Assembly: GCA_009777935.1 (NCBI GenBank)
Contig: WRKU01000012.1
Span: forward strand, 1 to 46,083
Reading direction: 5' to 3'
DNA length: 46,083 nt
Source of the DNA: Coriobacteriia bacterium
GTDB taxonomy: Bacteria; Actinomycetota; Coriobacteriia; WRKU01
Positions 8,626-17,510 of this stretch are shown one piece after another (the first letter of the stretch is position 1; every line of letters starts with the position of its first letter). The notes beneath the pieces are model-generated. The model saw only the letters and a list, made by a program, of their open reading frames with translations, ran no database searches and was not told the origin of the DNA. The translations under genes and the position numbers were made by a program.

Positions 8626-9239
8626 AACACTCCCTTATACTGCACGTATGAAACGGTAGTAGAACCGTACTCCTTTTCACGCAGAAGTGCAAATCCTGCC
8701 GGTGGCTCGAATGTTGCCAATGTTGATTGCGCGCTCGATACGCCACGCTCGTAGACCACAAGAGCGCCAACGGCGCAGACGCGCGTCGATGCGATATCTG
8801 TGAGGAGAGCGGCCACCTCCTGAGGTGCCGTATCGTAAGGTGGGTCGACAAAGATGAGGTCGGCAGCGCGCGGAAGTCGCGCCATCAAGGGCCCTATCGC
8901 AGCCGATGGTCTTGCAGGAGCAAGCGTGCCGGCCACAACCTCAACACGCTCTTCGCATCCAAGAGTCCCAGCGTTCGCGGCGATAACCCTCCGTGCGTCG
9001 TGATCACACTCGACCATCACGGCGTGTGCCGCACCACGCGACAGCGCCTCGAACGAAAGAGCGCCGCTCCCGGCGTACAGATCGAGTACCTGGAGCTCAG
9101 CGAGTGCACCGAGCATCGAAGTCAGCGAATTAAAGATCGCCTGGCGCACCTTGTCGGTCGTCGGGCGAGTCGTCGTCCCCCGCGGCACCTCAAGCCGCCG
9201 TCCGCGCCACGCGCCTCCGGTTATACGCACGCCACTCAT
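8622..9239 (-). CDS. rsmD: 16S rRNA (guanine966-N2)-methyltransferase
   Basis: SAM-dependent methyltransferase acting on the small subunit rRNA. The start is ATG at 9239 (205 residues), beginning MSGVRITGG as the family does; its ATG overlaps the recG stop codon in an ATGA, and GGTGAG lies upstream. Motif I is LDLYAGSGALSFEALSRGA and motif IV is VDPPYD, the N6/N2-amino methyltransferase signature. It is translationally coupled to recG upstream and coaD downstream through 4-nt overlaps. Confidence 0.96.
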   Translation of the reverse strand: MSGVRITGGAWRGRRLEVPRGTTTRPTTDKVRQAIFNSLTSMLGALAELQVLDLYAGSGALSFEALSRGAAHAVMVECDHDARRVIAANAGTLGCEERVEVVAGTLAPARPSAAIGPLMARLPRAADLIFVDPPYDTAPQEVAALLTDIASTRVCAVGALVVYERGVSSAQSTLATFEPPAGFALLREKEYGSTTVSYVQYKGVL

Positions 9240-11302
9240 CCTGCACTCACCCACGAGGCGTAGCGAGTACGTAGTTCTTCGATGCGTGCATTGAGCGCCC
9301 TGTGCGTAGGTGCGGCAAGCGTGGGGTCGGCCGCCACCAGTGCGGCAGCATCGGCCTTTGCCAGCTCAAGTATCGGCAAGTCCTCAACGAGATGCGCCAC
9401 GCGAAACTCGGCAAGCCCGTGCTGACGCGTGCCCATAACTTCGCCCGGCCCGCGAATCTCAAGGTCAACTTCGGCGAGTCGAAACCCGTCGGTCGTACTC
9501 TTGAGCGCCTCAAGCCGTTGTCTCGTGCGCGGCGCACGCGCTTCACTAATGAGCCACGCCTCACCCGGGTGCTCGCCGCGCCCCACGCGCCCCCTCAGTT
9601 GATGAAGCTGCGCGAGCCCGAAGCGTTCTGCGTTATAGATGAGAATCTCCGTTACGTTCTGCACGTCAACGCCGACCTCGATAACGGTCGTCGCCACCAA
9701 CACGTCGAGCTCGCCGGCGCGAAACCGACGCATAACCTCTTCTTTGTCGGCCACCGGGAGCGAGCCGTGCAAAAGACCGACTCGGTAGTCGCGGTACACA
9801 CTTTTCGCAAGCTTTTCAGCAAGCTCGGTCGCAGCGCGGGCCTCAACCTTCGTCGAACTTTCGATGAGCGCGCAGACGATGTAGGCCTGTCGCCCCGCCT
9901 TAAGCGCGTCTTTGACGGCGCGATGTGCGCGCTCATCGTTGGCCGGATGAATAAGATGCGTGGTCACCCCGGCTCCTTCGATGGGACGTTTGGTGATGAG
10001 CGTAACGGCAAGATCGCCGTAGATCGTCAGCGCCAACGAGCGCGGAATCGGTGTCGCCGTCATGACGAGTACATCCGGGTTGACGGCCTTTTCGGTGAGC
10101 GCTTTGCGCTGATCGACACCAAAACGATGCTGTTCGTCGATGATGGCGAGCGTGAGGTTAGCGTATTCGACCTCGGGCTGCATCAGCGCATGCGTGCCAA
10201 ACACCACGCAACACTCCCCCTCACGCACTGCCGTCAGTATCTCGCGGCGTTCGGCCTCTTTCGTAGCGCCCACAAGCACCCGCCACGCAATCCCGACCTC
10301 GTCGAGAATCGGTCCGAGCTTCTCGGCGTACTGGAGGGCAAGAATTTCGGTCGGTGCCATCATCGCGGCCTGCGTGCCCGACTCTGCCGCTGCGAACAGT
10401 GCACCGGCTGCCACGAACGTCTTACCGGTACCAACGTCACCAAGTAACAGCCGTTGCATGGGCACAGGTGCAGCCATATCCTGCCAAATACGGTCCAACG
10501 CCGCCGTTTGCTCATCGGTCAAGGTGACCCCAAGCGCCGCGATACCGCGCTCAACGAGCGAGCCGGTTACCGTATGGGCGTATCCAACACGCTCGACGGT
10601 TTCACTGCGACGCTGCATTTCCTTTAAGACGCTGAGCTCGAAAAATTCCTGATACGCAAGACGGTTGCGTGCCGCAGAGCTTTCGGCAAAGACCGTGGGC
10701 GCGTGCACGTCGTGAAGCGCCTGCTCCAACGTGCGCATACGATGGCGTACGCGCAGCTCATCAGGCAAGATTTCCTCGGCAAACGTGGTATCGGCGAGCA
10801 CATCGATAACGATACGACGCATCCACCCCTGCGAGAGGCCCTCGGTCAAACGATAGACGGGAAAGACGCGCCCTTGTGCCTCATCATCGACACCGAGCTT
10901 TTGGACGAACGGTGCCGCCATGCGTCGCATGCCGTACTGGTACGTCATCGTACCGGAAAAGGCACAGCGATCACCGACCTTGTAGACCGTCTCAACCCAC
11001 GGCTGATTAAACCACACACCGAGGACGGTACCGCTCCCATCGGTGAGTGCGACCTCGGTCACCTGTAGCTTCGGACGCGGTCGCTTCGTCTGCACCGATA
11101 CGACTTCACCGCTCACCGTTATGTCACCTTCGAGCTGATTGCCGATACGCGCCAGATTCGAAAGATCGATGTAGCGAAACGGCGCGTACATCAAGAGGTC
11201 ATAGACGGTTTCGAGCGAGAGTTTCTTCAGGAGCTTTTCGCGTGCACCATCAACGTGACGCGCGTGGCTCAGCGGAGTATCGAACGTCAACGCCACCTGC
11301 AA
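9236..11302 (-). CDS. recG: ATP-dependent DNA helicase RecG
   Basis: Double-stranded DNA translocase that remodels stalled replication forks. The 688-residue protein has the N-terminal helical and OB wedge region (about 55-150), then SF2 helicase domains with Walker A GDVGTGKT (288-295), DEQHRFGV (389-396), TATPIPRS and the final QLRGRVGRGEHPG motif VI, followed by the TRG-type C-terminus. The start is uncertain: TTG at 11302 is the first possible codon, and a GTG two codons later would also fit. No strong ribosome binding site is visible for either, but the degV stop is only 12 nt away, so coupling is likely. Neighbours rsmD and coaD follow directly. Confidence 0.96.
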   Translation of the reverse strand: MQVALTFDTPLSHARHVDGAREKLLKKLSLETVYDLLMYAPFRYIDLSNLARIGNQLEGDITVSGEVVSVQTKRPRPKLQVTEVALTDGSGTVLGVWFNQPWVETVYKVGDRCAFSGTMTYQYGMRRMAAPFVQKLGVDDEAQGRVFPVYRLTEGLSQGWMRRIVIDVLADTTFAEEILPDELRVRHRMRTLEQALHDVHAPTVFAESSAARNRLAYQEFFELSVLKEMQRRSETVERVGYAHTVTGSLVERGIAALGVTLTDEQTAALDRIWQDMAAPVPMQRLLLGDVGTGKTFVAAGALFAAAESGTQAAMMAPTEILALQYAEKLGPILDEVGIAWRVLVGATKEAERREILTAVREGECCVVFGTHALMQPEVEYANLTLAIIDEQHRFGVDQRKALTEKAVNPDVLVMTATPIPRSLALTIYGDLAVTLITKRPIEGAGVTTHLIHPANDERAHRAVKDALKAGRQAYIVCALIESSTKVEARAATELAEKLAKSVYRDYRVGLLHGSLPVADKEEVMRRFRAGELDVLVATTVIEVGVDVQNVTEILIYNAERFGLAQLHQLRGRVGRGEHPGEAWLISEARAPRTRQRLEALKSTTDGFRLAEVDLEIRGPGEVMGTRQHGLAEFRVAHLVEDLPILELAKADAAALVAADPTLAAPTHRALNARIEELRTRYASWVSAG

Positions 11303-11314
11303 ACCAATCGTCGT

Positions 11315-12169
11315 TTACGGCCGTTGGTAGAACGCCACCCCGAACGTCTCGGGTCCCGCGTACACGCCGACGGTCGGGCCGATACCGTGTACCCCCAAAC
11401 GCGTGCCCTCGACCTCGACGTTATCGAGCATGTTGCCGAATTCGTGCGCGAGTGCCGGATTGGTTGTATAGCCCAGCGTATAGTAAATATGACCGTTTTC
11501 TTTGGTGAAGTTTTTTACAATCTTCGCCATCTCGGTCATCGCTTTGTGGCGCCCCTTACACTTCTTGATGGGCACAAGTTCGCCCTCATCGTTGAGATCG
11601 AGTACCGGCTTAATCTTGAGCATCGAAGCCGCGAGCTCGGCCGTTTTGCGTCCGCGCCCACCCTTAACCAGATACTTGAGCGTATCCATCACGGCCAACA
11701 GGTGCGATGAGTCGATGGTGGCGTTTACGTGGGCGACCAGAGCGTCCATCTCCATGCCTTCATCACGTGCCCTCGATGCCTCGGCGACGATCTGTCCATA
11801 CGCGATGGTGACGGTGCGTGTGTCGATAACCGTCACGGGGATGGGGCTGTCCTTTGCCGCCATACAGGCGGTATCGTAGGTGCCCGAAAGCAGTGAAGAC
11901 AGAATGAGGCATAGTATCTCGGTACAGCCATCCTCGGCACACTGGGTAAAGGTCTCAAGAAGGCGCGCCGGCGAGGGCTGAGCCGTCACAGGAAGCGTCG
12001 GAGAGGTGACGAGTCGTCGATAGAACTCTTCGGCACTCAGATCCACACCGTCACGAAAGGTCTCGTCATCGAACGTGATAAGCGTCGGCAACGGCACGAC
12101 ACCGAGCGCCGCGTACTCCTCGGGATAGAGGTCGCACGCGCTATCTGCGATGATGCCAATCTTTGACAT
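11315..12169 (-). CDS. DegV family fatty-acid-binding protein (FakB-like)
   Basis: 284 residues of the DegV/EDD fold. Family signs are IIADSACDL near the N-terminus, the TAQPSPA segment where the fatty-acid carboxylate is held, LSSLLSGTYDTA, DTLKYLVKGGRG, and the C-terminal IGPTVGVYAGPETFGVAF block. In the known Gram-positive pathway FakB carries a bound fatty acid to the kinase FakA, which phosphorylates it for phospholipid synthesis. The gene is 9 nt downstream of a fakA homologue, which supports that pairing. It lies 12 nt upstream of recG. Which fatty acid is bound cannot be told from sequence. Confidence 0.92.
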   Translation of the reverse strand: MSKIGIIADSACDLYPEEYAALGVVPLPTLITFDDETFRDGVDLSAEEFYRRLVTSPTLPVTAQPSPARLLETFTQCAEDGCTEILCLILSSLLSGTYDTACMAAKDSPIPVTVIDTRTVTIAYGQIVAEASRARDEGMEMDALVAHVNATIDSSHLLAVMDTLKYLVKGGRGRKTAELAASMLKIKPVLDLNDEGELVPIKKCKGRHKAMTEMAKIVKNFTKENGHIYYTLGYTTNPALAHEFGNMLDNVEVEGTRLGVHGIGPTVGVYAGPETFGVAFYQRP

Positions 12170-12178
12170 ATCTCTCTC

Positions 12179-13813
12179 CTACTCGACCGCAAGAATGACG
12201 GGATAGAGCGGCTGCTCGCCCCGAAGCAACTCGATATCGAGAGCAGGAAACTCCTGCTCTATGGCGTGAGAAAGCGCTTCGCCCTCCTCAACGCTCAGAT
12301 CTTCGCCGATAAGAACGGTCAGCGTCTCCGCGTCCTCGGTGACAAGCTTTGTGAGCACCGTACGGGCAACTTCATCGACCGTCGAACCAATCGCCTCGAT
12401 ATCGCTTCCATTCACGACCGCGATGACCTGACCTGCCTGTATCGTGACCCCGTGCATCGTAGCATCTTTGATAGCCGTGGTAATCTCGGCCGTATTAACG
12501 GCGGCGATCTCTTCGGTCATCCCTTCGACCATCTCGGCACAGTCGCCATCGGGCTCAAAGCTGAGCATCGCCGCAAACGCTTGCGGCACCGAAGTCGTCG
12601 GCACCACAAACGCAGGCTGGCCGGACTCAGCAAGCACTTCGACGGCCGCGTTTGCTGCCATGATAATATTCTTGTTGTTTGGCAAAAAGATGACGTTATC
12701 GCAGTTGATTGAGGTAGCCGCTTTGACGAGGTCGGCCGTCGAGGGATTCATCGTCTGCCCGCCACTCACCACGCGATTGACACCGAGCGACTTCAAGATT
12801 TCAATGATACCTGACCCCGAAGCGACGGCAACGACTGCGACGGTGTGATGCGTCTCGTCGGCTTCGGCGGCACCGCCGGGACGCTCGGCCTGCTGGCGGC
12901 GCATATTATGAATGTGCACCTCAGCGACCTCACCGAGCGTAAGCGCAAAGCTCAGAATCTCTGCCGGATTGTCGGTGTGTACGTGAATCTTATACTGACC
13001 GCCATCGCCCACCACAAGCTCAGAGCCGCCGCGTGCTGCGATATAATCATGCGTCGCTTCACGGTCAATGCGGTCACCAAAGAGCAGGAATTCGGTACAG
13101 TAGAGGAACTCGTCGTCATCCCAGTCATCGACCACGGCAACGGTTAACTCGGCCGACAGCGTGTGCGCCGGGGCCGGTGCGACCTCGCGCCCCAGCAAGC
13201 CAGCAGCAAACGCATCACAGATAAGTGCGAGCCCATACCCACCGGCATCGACGACACCGGCTTCTTTAAGCACCGGCAGCAGTTCGGGCGTACGTGCCAC
13301 CGAGTCATGTGCTGCCTTGCAGATATGATCGAACGCATCCTCAAGCGTAAGGTTGCGGTCAGCCGCCTCACGTGCCGCGATACTGATGTCGGCACAGACC
13401 GTCAAAATCGTACCTTCGACCGGTTTGCGCACGGCCTGATAGGCAACGCGACGTGCCGACTCAAGCGCGAGAGCGATACGCTCAACAGGGTTCGTGTCGG
13501 CAATCTTAGTCGCCTCTTCACCGGAGAGACCTTCGCAGAGGCCCCGGATAATCTGTGAGGTGATAACACCCGAATTGCCTCGCGCACCCATCAGCGAGCC
13601 ATGCGTCGCTGCGCGACAGACATCGGCAAGCGACGCATCGAGCGGCAGCTGCGCGATCTCGTCGAGAACGGCGTCGAGCGTGAGCGACATATTCGTGCCG
13701 GTATCGCCGTCGGGTACCGGGAAGACGTTGAGACGATTAACCTCGTCGGCATGAGCCTTGAAGGTCGTGGTGACAAGCGCAACAATGTTGCGCGCAGGAG
13801 GATATGTCATCAT
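12179..13813 (-). CDS. fakA: Fatty acid kinase subunit FakA (DhaL/DAK2 domain protein)
   Basis: 544 residues. The N-terminal DhaL-type kinase domain carries FPVPDGDTGTNM (31-42) with the Mg-ATP binding Asp residues Asp35 and Asp37, and GSLMGARGNSGVITSQ, the ADP-binding loop. The middle and C-terminal parts carry the family-typical HIHNMRRQQAE, GSGIIEILKSLG, FLPNNKNIIMAA and VVPTTSVPQA blocks. This is the DAK2 - middle - DegV-like architecture of FakA rather than dihydroxyacetone kinase. With the DegV protein beside it, the pair is a plausible exogenous fatty acid kinase. Two ATG codons are adjacent at the start; either could be used. It is 5 nt after asp23. Confidence 0.94.
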   Translation of the reverse strand: MMTYPPARNIVALVTTTFKAHADEVNRLNVFPVPDGDTGTNMSLTLDAVLDEIAQLPLDASLADVCRAATHGSLMGARGNSGVITSQIIRGLCEGLSGEEATKIADTNPVERIALALESARRVAYQAVRKPVEGTILTVCADISIAAREAADRNLTLEDAFDHICKAAHDSVARTPELLPVLKEAGVVDAGGYGLALICDAFAAGLLGREVAPAPAHTLSAELTVAVVDDWDDDEFLYCTEFLLFGDRIDREATHDYIAARGGSELVVGDGGQYKIHVHTDNPAEILSFALTLGEVAEVHIHNMRRQQAERPGGAAEADETHHTVAVVAVASGSGIIEILKSLGVNRVVSGGQTMNPSTADLVKAATSINCDNVIFLPNNKNIIMAANAAVEVLAESGQPAFVVPTTSVPQAFAAMLSFEPDGDCAEMVEGMTEEIAAVNTAEITTAIKDATMHGVTIQAGQVIAVVNGSDIEAIGSTVDEVARTVLTKLVTEDAETLTVLIGEDLSVEEGEALSHAIEQEFPALDIELLRGEQPLYPVILAVE

Positions 13814-13818
13814 CGCGC

Positions 13819-14181
13819 CTACCGCACCTTCACGTCGACGACGTGGACGTCACAGCGCGCAACCTCGACCTGCGCGAGATGCTCGAGCGAATAGACGACC
13901 GCATCAGAAAGATTGCGTGAGACCTCGGCGAGATTGGTGCCGTACTCGATGACGACGTAGAGATCGATCTCGATAACCTCGTGCCCGTCATCGGTCGCCG
14001 AGATTGGCGTGATGTGGACACCTTTACGAAGCCACTGGCCGGGAAGAAGCTGGGCAGCATGCGCCGCGAGACCGCGACTCGCCATACCGACGACGCCATA
14101 GCTCTCCATCGCCGCAAACCCTGCAATGTCGGCAAGCACATCATGTGAAATATAAACCGATCCGTTCGTATGAACTGACAT
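13819..14181 (-). CDS. Asp23/Gls24 family envelope stress response protein
   Basis: 120-residue small protein of the Asp23 (DUF322) family. It contains the typical order: VYISHDVLADIAGFAAMESYGV, a middle basic loop, then DLYVVIEYGTNLAEVSRNL and HVVDVKV at the end. Family members are cytosolic and often membrane-associated; their mechanism is poorly known. It heads the asp23-fakA-degV-recG-rsmD-coaD run, an order shared with Firmicutes. ATG start with AAAGGAA 8-9 nt upstream, and a perfect TATAAT -10 a further 30 nt back. Confidence 0.93.
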   Translation of the reverse strand: MSVHTNGSVYISHDVLADIAGFAAMESYGVVGMASRGLAAHAAQLLPGQWLRKGVHITPISATDDGHEVIEIDLYVVIEYGTNLAEVSRNLSDAVVYSLEHLAQVEVARCDVHVVDVKVR

Positions 14182-14213
14182 CGACGTGTTCCTTTCGTTC
14201 GTTCAGCGTGACT

Positions 14214-14219
14214 ATTATA
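14214..14219 (-). promoter_or_regulatory. -10 element of the asp23-fakA-recG operon
   Basis: A perfect TATAAT on the minus strand. Transcription would start near 14207, leaving a ~25-nt leader that includes AAAGGAA. No good -35 is found; the best candidate, TGTGCA at 18 nt, matches 3 of 6. The promoter lies back to back with the rpmB promoter, and its upstream part overlaps the rpmB -35 region. Confidence 0.65.
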
Positions 14220-14226
14220 CCGTCAC

Positions 14227-14255
14227 TTGCGCATATCTGCACAGATGAGTACACT
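14227..14255 (+). promoter_or_regulatory. rpmB promoter
   Basis: TTGCGC (14227-14232), a spacer of exactly 17 nt, and TACACT (14250-14255) form a moderate sigma-70-type promoter, each box matching 4 of 6. The start would be near 14262, giving a ~28-nt leader with GAGGAG before rpmB. The spacer contains the dyad described at 14235-14246. Confidence 0.6.
14235..14246. repeat. Dyad ATCTG-CA-CAGAT inside the rpmB promoter
   Basis: A perfect 5-bp inverted repeat with a 2-nt centre, sitting between the -35 and -10 boxes of rpmB and within the upstream region of the asp23 promoter. A bound protein would affect both directions. A longer relative of the same sequence, ATCTGCAC/GTGCAGAT, occurs at 30572-30592. 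Confidence 0.4.
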
Positions 14256-14290
14256 AGACACCGTACAAATGAACACGAGGAGTTATCGAA

Positions 14291-14461
14291 ATGTCGAGAG
14301 TCTGTGCTATCTGTGGCAAGTCCCCGTCGGCGGGACGCAACGTCAGCCACTCCAATAGAGTCACGAATCGCGTCTTTCGTCCCAACATTCAGAAGGTGAC
14401 GACGAAAGCGGGACAGATTAATGCCTGCACCAAGTGTATTAAGGCCGGTAAAACGAGGTAA
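14291..14461 (+). CDS. rpmB: 50S ribosomal protein L28
   Basis: Small large-subunit protein of 56 residues. The sequence starts [12 protein letters not shown] and contains the [16 protein letters not shown] core typical of L28. Two CxxC pairs, Cys5/Cys8 and Cys46/Cys49, mark the zinc-binding (C+) form. ATG start with GAGGAG 8 nt upstream. Only 23 nt separate its stop from the stop of the convergent PASTA gene, and no terminator hairpin with a T-run is visible there. rpmB placed opposite asp23-fakA-recG is a conserved arrangement in Gram-positive bacteria. Confidence 0.97.
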   Translation: MSRVCAICGKSPSAGRNVSHSNRVTNRVFRPNIQKVTTKAGQINACTKCIKAGKTR

Positions 14462-14484
14462 GCTTACCTGCGCCCTATCGCACC

Positions 14485-15186
14485 TTACTCTCCTGAGAGG
14501 TTGCGAGCTACTCCCAAATAGATAGCACGTGCAATATTGTCGTTGTGACGTGCGTCGTCGATCGGCTCATCGATATAGTTACCGATAATCACGATTGCAT
14601 CAAAGGTGCCGTCTTCAGAGGTGTCTTCGGCGATACTTTCGAAGGTGACGGTCGAAGCCCCTGCTGCTCGAAAGAGCGATGCCAGACGAAGCGCGATGTC
14701 GTTCTCGATGGCGTTCGTTGCAACGATAGCAATGGTATGCCCGCTTAAGTCGTAGCGCACCAACGGCACCTCCGAGCGCGGTGCCCCCACGTGCAAAACG
14801 ACGACTTCACCGCTCCGTATGACACTGCCCACGCCCGGATTGACCGAGACAACCTCGCCCACACGGTCAGGGTTGCTCTCATACGCGATGCGGACGACGA
14901 GGTTGAGTTCCTCAAGCGCACGCTGCGCATCGTCCTCGCTCATGCCAACGACGGCCGGCACGTTCGTTGCGGGCTGCACCGCAATAGTGTCGGAGTCGAC
15001 AGGAGCCAAACGCACACGAACCGCAAGAAGCGGGATGGCCCCAGCCACGACAACCATCACGGCGACCGCACCGGCCAGAACCGCACGCGTGACGCGTTGA
15101 TCCCGCGACATACGCGACGACGGAGGACGTTCGCGCTCTATCGCGGGGAGTTCAAGAAGCTCTTTGAGAGTCAGGTCGGTTTTCAT
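14485..15186 (-). CDS. Single-pass membrane protein with PASTA domain
   Basis: 233 residues from the ATG at 15186; a TTG at 15213, 2 nt after the glpX stop, would add nine residues, and neither start has a good ribosome binding site. The order is a charged cytoplasmic head (1-34), one membrane segment (35-57), a PASTA domain (about 74-135, with VPAVVGMSEDDAQRALEELNL and VVSVNPGVGSVIRSGEVVVLHV), then a Rossmann-like module resembling LytR_C domains (TIAIVATNAIENDIALRLASLF, 151-172). PASTA domains bind peptidoglycan fragments in kinases and penicillin-binding proteins. Here neither a kinase nor a transpeptidase is attached, so a cell-wall sensing or scaffolding role is inference. Last gene of the def-fmt-rsmB-glpX run. 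Confidence 0.8.
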   Translation of the reverse strand: MKTDLTLKELLELPAIERERPPSSRMSRDQRVTRAVLAGAVAVMVVVAGAIPLLAVRVRLAPVDSDTIAVQPATNVPAVVGMSEDDAQRALEELNLVVRIAYESNPDRVGEVVSVNPGVGSVIRSGEVVVLHVGAPRSEVPLVRYDLSGHTIAIVATNAIENDIALRLASLFRAAGASTVTFESIAEDTSEDGTFDAIVIIGNYIDEPIDDARHNDNIARAIYLGVARNLSGE

Positions 15187-15215
15187 GCGCGCGAGAGCCG
15201 GTGAGTTGCGCAAGC

Positions 15216-16187
15216 CTACGAGAGCGCGAACGTCCCCTCGCCGTCGCCTCGGTAGATCGTCTCGACAAAACGTACGGTCTTCGTCCGGCAGTCCATGATG
15301 ACGCTATGCGCACGCCCATTGCCGTACACGCCACGGACACCACGCACCATCTCGCCGTCGGTCACCCCGGTCGCAATAAAGACGGCTTCATCGCTGCGCA
15401 CCAGGTCGTCCATGGCGAGCACGCCATCGATATCGACGCCTGAGGTCTTCTCGGCGCGTGCGCGCTCCTCGTCGTTGCGGAACCGGAAGCGTCCCATAAA
15501 TCCACCACCGACACACTTCATCGCAGTAGCTGCCAGTACGCCCTCAGGTGCCCCACCACTCCCCATGTAGAGGTCGATGCCGGTGCCCTCGATAGCGGTC
15601 GCAACCGAACCAAACACGTCGCCGTCGGTAATGAGACGAACGCGGGCACCTGCGGCGCGAATCGCGGCAATCATCTCTTCGTGACGTTCGCGTTCAAGCA
15701 CACAGACGACGAGGTCCTCAGCGTTCTTGCCGAGCGCCGCAGCGACTCGTGTCACGTTTTCTGCCGGCGTCGCATCGATATCGATGGCATCGCGCGCGGC
15801 CGGCCCGGCTGCAATCTTTTCCATATAGGTGTCGGGTGCATAGAGCAGCGCACCACGCGGGGCATAGGCCAGTACCGCAAGCGCATTCGGCTGAGCAAAG
15901 GCGCATAAGTTGGTTCCCTCAAGTGGATCGACGGCGATGTCGATCTCCTCACCGTCCTCACGTGCGCCACCGACCTCCTCGCCGATGTAGAGCATCGGGG
16001 CTTCGTCACGCTCGCCCTCGCCAATGACGATACGTCCCGAGAACGACATCTCGTTGAAACGGTCACGCATCGCCTCGACCGCTGCGGCGTCGGCACGGTC
16101 TTTCTGTCCCTTGCCGGTCCACGCGCCTGCGGCAAACGCCGCCGCTTCCGCCACGCTCAGCATCTCGTTGACTCGATTGGCTTCCAT
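15216..16187 (-). CDS. glpX: Class II fructose-1,6-bisphosphatase
   Basis: Hydrolyses fructose 1,6-bisphosphate in gluconeogenesis; Mn/Mg-dependent GlpX type, which is the usual FBPase of actinobacteria. 323 residues, normal length. Motifs seen are VIGEGERDEAPML (54-66), the metal- and phosphate-binding DPLEGT (87-92), ITDGDV, YMGSGGAPEGVLAA and the conserved EERARA segment. It follows rsmB by 3 nt and is probably expressed with it. The pairing with rRNA and formylation genes looks like operon convenience rather than pathway logic. Confidence 0.96.
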   Translation of the reverse strand: MEANRVNEMLSVAEAAAFAAGAWTGKGQKDRADAAAVEAMRDRFNEMSFSGRIVIGEGERDEAPMLYIGEEVGGAREDGEEIDIAVDPLEGTNLCAFAQPNALAVLAYAPRGALLYAPDTYMEKIAAGPAARDAIDIDATPAENVTRVAAALGKNAEDLVVCVLERERHEEMIAAIRAAGARVRLITDGDVFGSVATAIEGTGIDLYMGSGGAPEGVLAATAMKCVGGGFMGRFRFRNDEERARAEKTSGVDIDGVLAMDDLVRSDEAVFIATGVTDGEMVRGVRGVYGNGRAHSVIMDCRTKTVRFVETIYRGDGEGTFALS

Positions 16188-16190
16188 CGC

Positions 16191-17510
16191 CTACCCCTTC
16201 CGCTCCATCAGCGTCATGATGTGTCCGTCTTGGCCATGTTCGCCCAGACGAGTTCGTACCGTATTTGTGCGGGTGAACGTATCTCCGGCGACGTCGGCAA
16301 GAAACCTGCCAACGACACCGTCGTTTTCCCTCTCTGATATTGTACAGGTTGCATAGGCAACTGTCGTACCTCCCGTAGCAAACCGTGCGGCAGCCGATAC
16401 AATCGCACTTTGGAGCGCGACAAGACGGTCGATATCGTCGGGCTGTAGGCGCAGGCGTTTATCGGGATGGCGGCGCAAGGTACCGAGCCCGCTACACGGC
16501 GCGTCGATAAAGATGAGCGCTGCTGCATCGGACGCATCGAACGGTATGTCTTCGGGATTAAGATCGATGATGTCGGCGTGGTGAAATGTTACCTCGTCGT
16601 AGCCGAGTGCGGCGGCATCGGCGCGTGCACGCTCTATCTTATGTGCTCCGTTATCGACGGCGATGACCTGCGCGTGCATGCCTCGTCGGCGCGCCCTATC
16701 GGCGAGCAAAAGCGACTTGGTGCCTCGCCCACAGCACACGTCAAGGATGGTGCGTGGGTCTCCGTCGAGCTGTTCGATAAGACGCGAGACCGCAAGATCG
16801 GTCACGAGTACGGCACGACTCATCACGAGTGGGTGGGTGCGCACGTGCCCGAAGTGTTCGATGCGATAGGCATACGCGACGTCGGTCTCTTCCACGCGGG
16901 CTCCGGCTACTTCGAGCTGTGCGCGCCAGTCATCGGGTGCCACGGAGAGCACATGCACAAATACCGGCGGCTCCTCATTTGAGGCCCTCAGTATCGCTTC
17001 GGCCTCTTCGTAGCCTTGTTCGGCATCGAACATGCTGGCAAGCCAACCGGGAAATCCATAGCGTCGTGCAAGCCGTTCGACCGGCATGAGGTCGGGCGCG
17101 TCGAGCCACGTGGGTGCCTCATTGACGACGCGACGCAGGACCGCGTTCGCAAGCGAGGCGAGATGCGGGTAATGGGAGCGCATGAGCTCGACCCCTTGGC
17201 TGACGACGGCATAGGTATCAGTGTCGGTATAGAGGAGTTCGGTCGCGCTGACTGCGAGACAGTCGAAGGCGTGTGTGGGCAGCTTGTCGGGTCGCTCGAG
17301 AAAGGAGTTGAGGAGCGGCGAGATCGCGGTGAAGGTGCCAACGCTCATGCGTGCAAGTCGCGCGGCGTATCCGATATCGCGCTCAACGTGTGGTGTGCGC
17401 TCAAGCGTCGCCGAGAACGCTTCGGCAAAGTAGGCCTCGCGCTCGCGCACGACAGACAGCGTGGCACGCGCTATCTCGCGCGAGGCCGCCAGCGGCGCCG
17501 TTACCCCCAT
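16191..17510 (-). CDS. rsmB: 16S rRNA (cytosine967-C5)-methyltransferase
   Basis: RsmB/Sun family enzyme, 439 residues from the ATG at 17510, which overlaps the fmt stop by 10 nt; the longer frame extends into fmt and is not family-like. The N-terminal NusB-like RNA-binding domain (SREIARATLSVVRE ... LLNSFLERPDKLP) precedes the Rossmann methyltransferase domain with motif I DVCCGRGTKSLLLADRA. The two catalytic cysteines are in DAPCSGLGTLRRHPD and in YATCTISERENDG, the motif IV/VI pair of 5-methylcytosine RNA methyltransferases. The fmt-rsmB order is conserved widely. Confidence 0.95.
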   Translation of the reverse strand: MGVTAPLAASREIARATLSVVREREAYFAEAFSATLERTPHVERDIGYAARLARMSVGTFTAISPLLNSFLERPDKLPTHAFDCLAVSATELLYTDTDTYAVVSQGVELMRSHYPHLASLANAVLRRVVNEAPTWLDAPDLMPVERLARRYGFPGWLASMFDAEQGYEEAEAILRASNEEPPVFVHVLSVAPDDWRAQLEVAGARVEETDVAYAYRIEHFGHVRTHPLVMSRAVLVTDLAVSRLIEQLDGDPRTILDVCCGRGTKSLLLADRARRRGMHAQVIAVDNGAHKIERARADAAALGYDEVTFHHADIIDLNPEDIPFDASDAAALIFIDAPCSGLGTLRRHPDKRLRLQPDDIDRLVALQSAIVSAAARFATGGTTVAYATCTISERENDGVVGRFLADVAGDTFTRTNTVRTRLGEHGQDGHIMTLMERKG

